Origin: Fidelibacterota bacterium | GTDB taxonomy: Bacteria; Fidelibacterota; Marinisomatia; SCGC-AAA003-L08; GCA-2689995 | Length of the DNA: 64,000 nt | Assembly: GCA_002689995.1 (NCBI GenBank) | Contig: NZIV01000070.1 | Span: 16,091-80,090, forward strand | Reading direction: 5' to 3' | Part shown: piece after piece, positions 55,957 to 64,000 of the stretch | Position numbering within the stretch: the first letter of the stretch is position 1 | Layout of the letters: each line of letters opens with the position of its first letter | Position numbers and translations under genes: made by a program | The notes under the pieces: generated by a model | What the model was told of the DNA's origin: nothing | What the model saw: the letters and a program-made list of their open reading frames with translations, nothing else | Databases searched by the model: none

Positions 55957-56976
55957 ATGAAAAACTTAAAGAAAGTTAGTTTATTAATAATTACTTCTTG
56001 TATCATATTTGGAAATCAGCCAGATATAGTTACAAAGGAAGCCACGGCAGCATTTAATTTTCTTAAATTAGAAACAGGTATTAGGGCTGTTGGTATGGCA
56101 GGGGCGCAAGTTGCTGCTGGAATAGGAGTTGAATCAGTTCCATATAATCCCGCAAGTATAGCAAGAATTAAGCAAAGTGATGTATATATGAGTAAGACAT
56201 CATTATATAGTGTTGGCATTTCTCATCATGTTTTAGGTTTCGGTAGAAAAATGACTGCAAGTGATTTTGTTAGTGGTCATTTATTTTATTTAGATTCAGG
56301 TTTGATGGAGGAAACATCTACGGTTGAATCAGATGGTACTGGAGGCCAATTTAGAGTGTATGATTTTGCGTTAAGCTTGACTTATGCCAGAAGAATGACG
56401 GACAGATTGAATCTAGGACTGACTGTAAAAATGATACGAGAAACTTATACAAATTTTTCGATGGGGGCAGAAGCCGTAGCAATAGATATTGGCTCTGTTT
56501 TTGACACTGGGTTATGGGGTTTGATTTTAGGTATGTCTGTTAGCAATTTTGGTTCAGAGGTGAATTATTCTGGTGAATCTCTCGAGATAGATAAGGATCC
56601 AATTACAGATGAACCAATACAGTCAGTTACTAAATCTTGGCCATTACCATTAATTTTTAGAATGGGGATAAAAACTGATTTAATTGGTAAAGATAGTTAT
56701 TATATAAAAAATCAAATACATAAATTAACATTGGCTCTGGATGCCGTTGACCCAATAGATAATTTATTGATGGGAAATGTAGGTATGGAGTATTCTTGGA
56801 ATAATATAGCTTTCGTAAGAAGTGGTATGCACTTGAATCATGATACTGCAAGACTTGCATTAGGGGGAGGACTAAAATGGAATATAAGGATGTTAGTCTT
56901 AAATTTAGATTATGCCTTAGTTGATTATGGTGAATTAAATTATACTCATCAATTTGGAATGAACTTCAAATTTTAA
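55957..56976 (+). CDS. PorV/PorQ family outer-membrane protein
   Basis: A 339-aa beta-barrel protein. I start it at ATG 55957 (AAAGGGA ribosome binding site, signal peptide 'KKVSLLIITSCIIFGN') because the track start at 55906 lies inside the previous gene. The conserved N-terminal segment 'FNFLKLETGIRAVGMAGAQV' followed by 'VPYNPASIARI' is typical of PorV/PorQ and related FadL-like barrels. 'HQFGMNFKF' is a C-terminal barrel strand. In type IX secretion, PorV shuttles cargo from the translocon to the attachment complex. Its location among genes with type IX-style tails supports a cargo-specific role, though the main copy could be elsewhere. Confidence 0.8.
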   Translation: MKNLKKVSLLIITSCIIFGNQPDIVTKEATAAFNFLKLETGIRAVGMAGAQVAAGIGVESVPYNPASIARIKQSDVYMSKTSLYSVGISHHVLGFGRKMTASDFVSGHLFYLDSGLMEETSTVESDGTGGQFRVYDFALSLTYARRMTDRLNLGLTVKMIRETYTNFSMGAEAVAIDIGSVFDTGLWGLILGMSVSNFGSEVNYSGESLEIDKDPITDEPIQSVTKSWPLPLIFRMGIKTDLIGKDSYYIKNQIHKLTLALDAVDPIDNLLMGNVGMEYSWNNIAFVRSGMHLNHDTARLALGGGLKWNIRMLVLNLDYALVDYGELNYTHQFGMNFKF

Positions 56977-56997
56977 AATTAAATAAAAGGAATAAAT

Positions 56998-59220
56998 ATG
57001 AAAAAAATAATTATTTATGCGTTAATTCCTTTGGTCGGAATTCTTTCCGCAAAGGTTAAAAATACAAATAAAAAGTCAGCTCGTGCGCTTGGTGTAGAGC
57101 AGACACCTCCAGCAAACTATAACAGTAGATATGAAACTAATATCTATTATAGAGATTTTGAAGGAGATGTTAGTGATTGGATTCCTGATGCAGGCTGGAT
57201 GCACAGTGATGGGAACTCAAGTTCTCCTGATTATAGTTTTAATTCACCAAACAATGAGACTACGGATGCAGAAGGATCGGCCTTAGATTCAGCAAGAGCT
57301 TTTTGGAATATGCTTTCTCCTGATATCCAAATACCAGAAATTGCTGATAATGATGATATTTATTTTAAGTTTGATTTAAGATGTGATATGCCTGATTCTG
57401 ATGGTGACGCTGATATAGACGGTTACTTGGATGATTATTATGGTGTTTCAGTAAGGCAGATTGATGCAGTATGGCATGCATCAGATTTTAATTCGAATAA
57501 TGGAAATAGTTATTGGGCTGGAGATGAGGAAGTTGGTGGCTATTTAAATAGTTGGATTCAGTATCTAGATACACCACCTATTGATATACCTTCTACAGGT
57601 GCTGTTATGGATACAGATATGTATTGGTATATTGAAAGTGCCGCCGGTGCTGCCGGTGCTGTTCCAGACTATCCAGAAATAGATGGTTGGGATCAAGCTG
57701 TCGTGCTTGTTTCTGATGATGGTGGTTCTACCTTTAGTCCTTTATATTCAGATAATGGTTATGATTTTGAGTGTGGTTATGGCGGTGCATGGAATGGTTT
57801 AGGTTGTTTACCAGGTTGGGCTGAGCAGTCAGCTTGGCATAATGAATCATTTAATTTAAGTGCTTATTCTGGTCAAAATATAATTATAAGGTTTGCATTC
57901 CTTTCAGATCCTTGTTATGCAACGAGTGATCCAGAGTGTACTGGGCTTACATATCCTGATACAGGATTTCAAGTTGATAATATTGTAATAAGATCTGGTG
58001 ATAGTGTGCTTTTTAGTGATAATGCCGATGAAGAGCAGCAGATGGTTGCTTCAGGATTTGGTAGTTGGAACGATGTTTTTTATGATTATTGCGATCCAGA
58101 TATAGGTTCTAGACCAGGCTCATTGGATTGGCAAACTTATGAACCAGGGTTAGCATTTAATGGAAATGTAATGATGGATTTATCTGATTTCCAAGGAAAG
58201 ACAGTACGATTTAAATTTGAAACTCGCTATGATGATGATGATTATAATCCAACGCCAGAACCAGGTACAGGATTATGGGTTGATAATTTTGGGATTTATG
58301 TAAATACAATGTATGGAGCTCCTACAGGTATAACAGCTGATGGTATGGATGCTAGTGCAATGATTTCATGGAACTCAGTTGATTCAATAGCTGGTGTAAC
58401 ATATAATGTCTTTCAAGATAATGCAATTATAGCAACTGGCGTAATGGACAATTCATTCATGGCGACGGGATTAATGAATAATTCAGACTATAGTTTTGCT
58501 GTTTCATGGGTACATCCTAGTGGAGAAGAGAGTCTTCGCTCTGGAGAGGTTTCTGTAATTCCGCAAGCTGAAACAGTGATAGAATATGCATATGATGATG
58601 GTACTTCTGAAGATGGTATAAATTTTGGTTCGCAACACTCAACCGCAATTAAATTTAGTGCAACTGGAATGGTATTGAGGTTTAATTGGTATCAAATGCA
58701 AAGCGGAGGAGCTTTCCATATTAAAGTTTGGGAAGATGTTGATGGAGTTCCTGGAGGAGAAGTTTATAGCAGGATAGTCAATAATGGTTCTGTTGGATGG
58801 AATACTTATAATATTAACTCTGATGACCCAACTCTCGTTGTAACAGGCGATTTTTGGATGGGATTTTCTGAGTTTAGTACTACGAGTCCTTTTGGATTTG
58901 ATACTTCATCAGAGAATAGTACAACTATGTATCGTACTAGCCCATCTGATGCTTGGTCTCTGATATCAGACGCTGGTTATATAGGCAATGTTATGATTCA
59001 TGCAGTCATAGATACTGATTCAAATATAACATGTCCTCCTGGAGATTTAAATTTAGATGGTAGCGTAAATGTTCAGGATATTTTAGGCATGGTTAATAGT
59101 ATTTTAGGTGCTATTTTATTAACTGATGATCAGCTTTGTTCTGCAGATATGAACGGTGATGGATTTGTAAATGTTTTAGATGTTACATCGGTCGTTAATA
59201 TCATTTTAAATGGTGAATGA
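56998..59220 (+). CDS. secreted protein with MAM/immune-inhibitor-like and FN3 domains and dockerin-like tail
   Basis: A 740-aa exported protein with signal peptide 'KKIIIYALIPLVGILSA'. The first half has jelly-roll segments: 'SWIQYLDTPPIDIPSTG', 'NIIIRFAFLSDPCYATSD', then 'GFQVDNIVIRSGD'. This is the pattern of MAM- or immune-inhibitor-A-type beta domains next to peptidases, but no protease motif is present. A fibronectin III domain (about 440-520, 'ASAMISWNSVDSIAGVTYNV') follows, then a beta domain. Two dockerin-like repeats end the protein ('GDLNLDGSVNVQDILGMVN', 'ADMNGDGFVNVLDVTSVVN'). It has no PNPF tail. It is the last gene before a strong terminator. Confidence 0.75.
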   Translation: MKKIIIYALIPLVGILSAKVKNTNKKSARALGVEQTPPANYNSRYETNIYYRDFEGDVSDWIPDAGWMHSDGNSSSPDYSFNSPNNETTDAEGSALDSARAFWNMLSPDIQIPEIADNDDIYFKFDLRCDMPDSDGDADIDGYLDDYYGVSVRQIDAVWHASDFNSNNGNSYWAGDEEVGGYLNSWIQYLDTPPIDIPSTGAVMDTDMYWYIESAAGAAGAVPDYPEIDGWDQAVVLVSDDGGSTFSPLYSDNGYDFECGYGGAWNGLGCLPGWAEQSAWHNESFNLSAYSGQNIIIRFAFLSDPCYATSDPECTGLTYPDTGFQVDNIVIRSGDSVLFSDNADEEQQMVASGFGSWNDVFYDYCDPDIGSRPGSLDWQTYEPGLAFNGNVMMDLSDFQGKTVRFKFETRYDDDDYNPTPEPGTGLWVDNFGIYVNTMYGAPTGITADGMDASAMISWNSVDSIAGVTYNVFQDNAIIATGVMDNSFMATGLMNNSDYSFAVSWVHPSGEESLRSGEVSVIPQAETVIEYAYDDGTSEDGINFGSQHSTAIKFSATGMVLRFNWYQMQSGGAFHIKVWEDVDGVPGGEVYSRIVNNGSVGWNTYNINSDDPTLVVTGDFWMGFSEFSTTSPFGFDTSSENSTTMYRTSPSDAWSLISDAGYIGNVMIHAVIDTDSNITCPPGDLNLDGSVNVQDILGMVNSILGAILLTDDQLCSADMNGDGFVNVLDVTSVVNIILNGE

Positions 59221-59250
59221 TAGTTATATATTAAAATATAATTAGTTTAT

Positions 59251-59286
59251 AACAAGGTTTCATTTATTTGAAACCTTGTTTGTTTT
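59251..59286 (+). terminator. strong intrinsic terminator
   Basis: A perfect 11-bp inverted repeat (AACAAGGTTTC / GAAACCTTGTT) with an 8-base loop is followed by TGTTTT. It ends the transcription unit running from 45.9 to 59.2 kb, and shows that the ORF-track start of the next gene (59276, inside the hairpin) is too early. Confidence 0.85.
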
Positions 59287-59290
59287 CAGG

Positions 59291-62014
59291 ATGAAATTAA
59301 ATATGTGTAAGATTATTTTGGCTTTATTGATTAGCTTAGCATTTAATAATGACTCTAGAAGCTGTGGTACTAATGCTTCTGATGATGAAATTATAGAAGC
59401 TTTATATTCCTATAAAGAAAATAAAACTCAATATTTAGAGGAAAATAGGGAGTTGTACTGGATTCCAATTCAATTTCATATTATTCAGCATGACAATGGT
59501 TCAGGAGGCTTAAACGAAATCATTTTACCTGGGGTAATTGATGATTTAAATATGGATTATATAAATGCTAATATTCGGTTTTATCAATATGATGCAGTAG
59601 ACTACATATTAAATTCTAACTTTTATAGTACAGATGGTGACTTTGAAATAAATGAATTAAGGTTAATAAATAATACTAATAATGTAATTGATATCTATGC
59701 TGTACCCAATTTAAGTTCAGATTCTGGACAATTATGTGGGAAATCATCATTCACTTGGTATGGAATTCAAGGAATTGTGATTGCCAATGATTGTTTTGAT
59801 AGATATACTATAAGTCATGAGGTTGGTCATTATTTTGATTTATTTCATCCGCACGAAGATGCTAATGGCCAAGAATATGTGAATGGAGATAATTGTATTA
59901 TTAGAGGTGATGGAATATGTGATACACCTGCAGATCCAAAATTAAATCTTGATGGGATGGTGAGTTTATGTATTTATACAGGTGTAGCTACAGATCTAAA
60001 TGGTCAGGAGTATGATGATTGTCAAGGCTATGACATTTGTGAATTATATGGAGGGCCAGATACAGGGAATATTATGTCCTATGCTCCGGATGATTGCGTT
60101 AATCATTTCTCTGTTCAGCAATATGAAAAAATTGAATATATTCTATTAAACGAGAGACCTGATTATATAAGTCATCCTGATTATGTAGAATATAATGTTG
60201 AGATTCATAGTATCTCAGATATTTATGGTGATAATGATTTAGTTATTAATCCAGGTGAAGAAATTCAATTACTTTTAAATATCAATATAAATGAATCTTG
60301 GCCAGTAAGTGCAAATGAAATTATCTTAACTTTAAATACTAATGAAGAAGGTGTAAATATTATTTCAGACCAAGTACATATACCTTACTTAAATGCTGGT
60401 GAATTTTTCTTAAATGAAGAAGAGCCATTTCAGATACAATTTAGTGCAAATGCAGAATTAAAAGACTATAATTTTAATTTAAGCATAATATATTTATCTG
60501 AAAATGGTAATAATCATGAAGCCAACTTTGACTTAGATTTAAGCGTATCACTTAATCAATTCGGATTTCCATTTGAATCTTATTCAACCATAAAATCTTC
60601 ACCTATAATTATTGATTTAGATGGTGATTTTAATAACGAAATAATCTTTGGTAGTCATGGTGGTACTGTATATATATGTGAAAGTTTAATGGATGGATGT
60701 ATTGAGTTTGCTGCTGATGGACAAATATGGAGCTCACCTGCAGTTGCTGATATAGATAATGATGGTGAATTAGAGGTAGTATTTGGTTCAATTGATAAAT
60801 GGATTTATATCTTGAATTCATTAGGTGAATTAGAAAATAAATTCTACACCGACCAGTTCTTGGTCGGTACTCCTGCTTTAGGTAATCTTGATTTAGATCC
60901 GGAATTAGAGATCGTAGTTGGAGGGTTTTCAACATCTTCAAACTTATTTGCTTTCAATCATGATTTAACATTAATAAATAATTTTCCGGTTGAAATTAAT
61001 GAGAAAATTAAAGAAGGAGTTGCATTGGCAGATGTTGATGCTGACGGTATAGATGAAATATTTTTAGGTACCGAAGACGGTAACCTTTATAAAGTAAATC
61101 ATGGGGGTGTATTATTTGATAATAATTTAATATTCACGGCAAATGATAAAATTGTATTTTCACCTATTATAGTTAAAAATGAAAATAGCTATTTAGTTGG
61201 GTTTGGTAGTGATGACGGGAACTTTTATTTACTAGATTCTGATGGGAATATTCAGTTTTCTTATTTTACGGGTGCTAAAATCAGATCTTCAGCATCAGTA
61301 ATTCAATTTAATAGTAGCATATACTTTATGTTTGGCTCAGAAGATGGTTTTTTATATTTAATTGATATAGAGGGAAACGATAGATTTGGCTGGCCTGTAT
61401 TTATCGGTGAGCCTGTAGAAAATGCACCACTATTTTTAGACTTAGAAAATGACGGAATATCTGAAATAGTAGTTGTGGCTGATAATCAAATTAGACTGCT
61501 AACTATTGAGGGAGATTTTATTGAAATAAAAATTGAAAATAATTATTCAATCACCGGGAGTCCTGTTGCAGGTGATTTAGATTTAGATGGTGACTTAGAA
61601 TTATTTGTAGGAACAAATTATGACCTAATAGGTATTGATTTAAAAATGCCCGGTAATGTTTTGAATTCTTGGTCAATGTATAGAGGCAATTTTAAACGAA
61701 CTGGCTTTATTGACTTTTCTGACTTAAATAATAAAAACCCCTCTTTTTTAAGTGAATTTGAGTCAGACTATCCATTTCCAAATCCTTTTAATGGTAAAAT
61801 TAATCTACCATTAAAAATAGACTCACCGGGCGATTATTTAATAAAGGTTTTTAATTTAAATGGAGTGCAGGTCTTGTCTGAAAAAAAGTATTTCAACTCT
61901 ATTGGGAGGTATAATTTTTTAATTGAATTCAATGATTATGTTAGCGGAGTATATTTTATTCAGTATGAGTCAAACAAAAGTATTAAAACTAGTAAGATAA
62001 TATTATTAAAATAA
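59291..62014 (+). CDS. secreted HEVGH metalloprotease with FG-GAP/VCBS-like repeats and type IX-style tail
   Basis: About 907 aa from ATG 59291, since the track start falls inside a terminator hairpin; ATG 59303 is also possible. After a signal peptide comes a metalloprotease domain with zinc motif 'ISHEVGHYFDLFHPHED' (HExxHxxxxxH form) and downstream 'NIMSYAPDDC', in which the Met fits the Met-turn of M43/pappalysin-like metzincins. Then a beta domain (about 300-420), followed by FG-GAP/VCBS-like repeats of a probable seven-bladed propeller ('PIIIDLDGDFNNEIIFGS', 'PAVADIDNDGELEVVFGS', 'VALADVDADGIDEIFLGT'). The end is 'DYPFPNPFNGKINLPLKI...TSKIILLK'. It probably digests extracellular protein while displayed on the cell surface. 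Confidence 0.85.
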   Translation: MKLNMCKIILALLISLAFNNDSRSCGTNASDDEIIEALYSYKENKTQYLEENRELYWIPIQFHIIQHDNGSGGLNEIILPGVIDDLNMDYINANIRFYQYDAVDYILNSNFYSTDGDFEINELRLINNTNNVIDIYAVPNLSSDSGQLCGKSSFTWYGIQGIVIANDCFDRYTISHEVGHYFDLFHPHEDANGQEYVNGDNCIIRGDGICDTPADPKLNLDGMVSLCIYTGVATDLNGQEYDDCQGYDICELYGGPDTGNIMSYAPDDCVNHFSVQQYEKIEYILLNERPDYISHPDYVEYNVEIHSISDIYGDNDLVINPGEEIQLLLNININESWPVSANEIILTLNTNEEGVNIISDQVHIPYLNAGEFFLNEEEPFQIQFSANAELKDYNFNLSIIYLSENGNNHEANFDLDLSVSLNQFGFPFESYSTIKSSPIIIDLDGDFNNEIIFGSHGGTVYICESLMDGCIEFAADGQIWSSPAVADIDNDGELEVVFGSIDKWIYILNSLGELENKFYTDQFLVGTPALGNLDLDPELEIVVGGFSTSSNLFAFNHDLTLINNFPVEINEKIKEGVALADVDADGIDEIFLGTEDGNLYKVNHGGVLFDNNLIFTANDKIVFSPIIVKNENSYLVGFGSDDGNFYLLDSDGNIQFSYFTGAKIRSSASVIQFNSSIYFMFGSEDGFLYLIDIEGNDRFGWPVFIGEPVENAPLFLDLENDGISEIVVVADNQIRLLTIEGDFIEIKIENNYSITGSPVAGDLDLDGDLELFVGTNYDLIGIDLKMPGNVLNSWSMYRGNFKRTGFIDFSDLNNKNPSFLSEFESDYPFPNPFNGKINLPLKIDSPGDYLIKVFNLNGVQVLSEKKYFNSIGRYNFLIEFNDYVSGVYFIQYESNKSIKTSKIILLK

Positions 62015-62036
62015 CATTGTTGTCTGATACAAGATT

Positions 62037-62055
62037 TTACAAGAAACTCTTGTAA
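62037..62055 (+). repeat. inverted repeat upstream of the BNR-like gene
   Basis: TTACAAG-AAACT-CTTGTAA is a perfect 7-bp inverted repeat with a 5-base spacer, 22 bases after the metalloprotease stop. No T-run follows, so it could be a weak hairpin, an operator or a processing site. Confidence 0.35.
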
Positions 62056-62141
62056 GGTATGTAGTAAAATTAATAAAATGAATGGTACTATTCCGTTTAA
62101 AATTTCCGATTTAAAAAAAGTAAATATAATTAGGAGAAATA

Positions 62142-64000
62142 ATGAAATTTTTCTGTAAAATTCTTACCATAGCAGCGGTTTTGTCTTTTGCGATTGGCGC
62201 TTACGCGACAAAAACTCCTGTAAAGATGAGTAAGAAAAATACAAAATACTTAAAACTGAAAAATCAAAGAGAATTCAATGAAGTCTCTTCAATAACAACA
62301 TCAGATAGTCAACCTATTTACTATCCTAAGTCAACTAGAGATGACAATTATTCATCATTTTCTTTAGTTGATTCATCAATGAACGGATATGGGTTGATAG
62401 TTGCACCGACTCGTCCATTAGATGTAACAGAGGATGGTTGGTTGATGGTTTATCGTCAGTTTGTTGAATATCCTGGAGGATTTTCTGGTCAACTTGGTTC
62501 CGCTTATTCTTCAAATGGAGAAAATTGGACTACTTATACGAATCTTAATGCTGGCGGTGCTATGACTGGTGCGGGTACTCCAATGGCTAGGTATCCAAGT
62601 GCTATCATGTCTGCAGATTATCCATATGCTATTTGGAATGAATATACTACTCAAACGGGAACTTATGGTGGGAGACCATATTATTCTTGGGATCAATTTG
62701 GTTTTGGTGGTAATTCATGGTCATATCCTGAAGACTCAGATCCATTATGGGATCCATTAAAAGATTTATGGGTAGGCTCCCCTTCTTATTCTGTTGATGA
62801 AAGTGGTATGGGTCATTTTAATATCTCTTACTCAGATTGGACTCGGACTGAAGGACCAAGGTTATTTACTTCTGAATTTGTAGACGCAAGTGGACAAATT
62901 ATTTTTGGAGCAGAAAACTTAATTTTTAATGAGCAGCAGTGGTTTGTTGGAGGAGATGATGAAGGTTCTTTTACCTCTTCTCCTGTTACAGCATTTAATG
63001 GTGCTGGTACTGGCTATGTTGCTGTTACTGCATATTGGGCAGGAGCAGATTTAGAGGCAAGTCCTTATGATAATTATCATACAATGTTTCTTAGGAAAAC
63101 AGAAGATCATGGTATGACATGGTCTGAGTCTAGTAATCATGATGGAACTCCATATTACACTGTACCTGACGATGTTATGTTGCGTTTAATGGAAAATTAT
63201 TTTGGTACTGGATATTATGATGAATGTGACTTGGTTGAGTATGTATTTAGCGGCGTATTTATGGCTTATGACTTTGACATGAAGGTGGATTCTGAAGGAA
63301 ACCCTCATTTTGTGGTAGGTGTTTTAGCTGAAGGTCCAGACCCAGTATCTGGTGATAATTATATATTCCCGGACCAAGACGGTTCTGGTTATTACTATTT
63401 TACCATAGATAAGGAAAATTTAGATGACCCTGGAACTCCTTGTGATTTAGGTAGTGAGAATTGTGTTGGTTCTACAGGGTGGAAGTTTTCAAAAGTAATG
63501 GACACTCAAGACTGTTGGGGATTTCAAACACCATCAGGTGGTTCTTATTGGCAGACTGCGTTTCCGAGTTTTGCAATTAGTGAAGAGAGTGAAGATCACA
63601 TGTGGGTTGTCTCTACATTATTTGTTCCAGGAGAGGGTAATGACCCAACACCAGAAGATCCATGTGATTACAATACAATTTATGATTTGGGTACTGAAGA
63701 TCTTGTAGTTACTAAGACCACTGATGGTGGCGACTATTGGTGGGGCTCATATAATGTTTCTTCAACACCTGCAGACCCATCTACTGAGTGGGATGATTTA
63801 GCAGAGAATAGTGCTCATGTGGGGGTCGGAGCTACAAATGATAGGGTGAATGTGGTGTATCAAATGCCAAAATGGGATTGGAATACTACAGGTGATCCAG
63901 ATGGACCAGATCACACATGTAGATTGTATGCTGGTTTTGTTGAATACACTGAGGAAGAAAAAGATTATGTTGTTGGTGATGCAAACTGTGATTCGCAGGT
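62142..64000 (+). CDS. secreted BNR/sialidase-like repeat protein with dockerin start (3' end outside window)
   Basis: This reading frame is open to the window edge and is absent from the ORF track. It has a strong AGGAG ribosome binding site, a signal peptide ('ILTIAAVLSFAIGAYA') and at least 619 codons. The mature part shows BNR-like units ('GSAYSSNGENWTTYTN', 'RKTEDHGMTWSESS', 'VTKTTDGGDYWWGS'), the S/T-x-D-x-G-x-x-W pattern of sialidase-type propellers. The catalytic residues of a true sialidase were not identified, so it may only bind. The last visible residues 'VVGDANCDSQ' look like the start of a dockerin-like repeat (GDANxD). The full C-terminus is needed to confirm. Confidence 0.75.
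   Translation, partial: MKFFCKILTIAAVLSFAIGAYATKTPVKMSKKNTKYLKLKNQREFNEVSSITTSDSQPIYYPKSTRDDNYSSFSLVDSSMNGYGLIVAPTRPLDVTEDGWLMVYRQFVEYPGGFSGQLGSAYSSNGENWTTYTNLNAGGAMTGAGTPMARYPSAIMSADYPYAIWNEYTTQTGTYGGRPYYSWDQFGFGGNSWSYPEDSDPLWDPLKDLWVGSPSYSVDESGMGHFNISYSDWTRTEGPRLFTSEFVDASGQIIFGAENLIFNEQQWFVGGDDEGSFTSSPVTAFNGAGTGYVAVTAYWAGADLEASPYDNYHTMFLRKTEDHGMTWSESSNHDGTPYYTVPDDVMLRLMENYFGTGYYDECDLVEYVFSGVFMAYDFDMKVDSEGNPHFVVGVLAEGPDPVSGDNYIFPDQDGSGYYYFTIDKENLDDPGTPCDLGSENCVGSTGWKFSKVMDTQDCWGFQTPSGGSYWQTAFPSFAISEESEDHMWVVSTLFVPGEGNDPTPEDPCDYNTIYDLGTEDLVVTKTTDGGDYWWGSYNVSSTPADPSTEWDDLAENSAHVGVGATNDRVNVVYQMPKWDWNTTGDPDGPDHTCRLYAGFVEYTEEEKDYVVGDANCDSQ

Overview
The window is an AT-rich bacterial chromosome segment, probably from a marine Candidatus Neomarinimicrobiota (Marinimicrobia/SAR406) or a close relative. 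This is inference. It rests on the many secreted proteins ending in a 'YPNPFNP...' C-terminal sorting domain (type IX secretion style), a PorV-like outer-membrane protein, dockerin-like 'GDxNxDGxxNxxDI' tails on other secreted proteins, 'DECGVCxGxNSxC' and 'GCTDxxAxNYNxxAxxDDGSC' cysteine repeats, and an AT-rich base composition. No rRNA, tRNA, CRISPR array or insertion sequence was recognised.

Layout. 1-3.2 kb: the end of a surface-glycan cluster (LicD-like C-terminus, a GT29-type sialyltransferase, CMP-sialate synthetase, a nonulosonate synthase resembling the animal 9-phosphate enzyme, and a C0 HAD phosphatase). Together these suggest a nonulosonic acid made as a 9-phosphate, activated with CMP and transferred to a surface glycan. 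3.2-6.2 kb (minus strand): a 58-aa membrane protein, a MORN_2 repeat protein, a thioredoxin-fold lipoprotein interrupted by an in-frame TGA, and NADP-type glutamate dehydrogenase. The TGA sits where the first cysteine of CxxC should be and is followed by a SECIS-like hairpin, so I read the gene as a candidate UxxC selenoprotein. 6.6-17.4 kb: housekeeping and envelope genes (secreted esterase-like hydrolase, MutS2, CvpA, YqeY, thioesterase, MsrA, SOUL lipoprotein, trypsin-like protease, nitroreductase, metallo-beta-lactamase-fold hydrolase, NAD(P)-binding protein). 17.4-19.1 kb: a decayed patch with a broken glycerophosphotransferase-like gene and a GT25 glycosyltransferase. 19.1-27.1 kb: an ArfB-like release factor, a CIA30-domain protein, a pyruvate dehydrogenase complex (E1, E2, E3) and, divergently, a PPi-type phosphofructokinase, which together cover the glycolysis-to-acetyl-CoA route.

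27.3-64 kb is one co-oriented block of very large exported proteins. Three giants (1319, 2188 and about 2569 aa) carry type IX-style C-terminal domains, and the first has a near-perfect Crp/Fnr-type palindrome upstream. A tightly spaced run follows: lipoprotein, TonB-dependent receptor with calcium-binding-type repeats in its sequence, 1535-aa secreted protein, PorV-like protein and dockerin-tailed secreted protein, closed by a strong intrinsic terminator. A second block holds an HEVGH metalloprotease with FG-GAP-like repeats and a BNR-like protein cut by the window edge just as its dockerin begins. Similar Ca-binding and Cys-rich inserts recur across unrelated proteins here, which suggests a co-evolving surface module.
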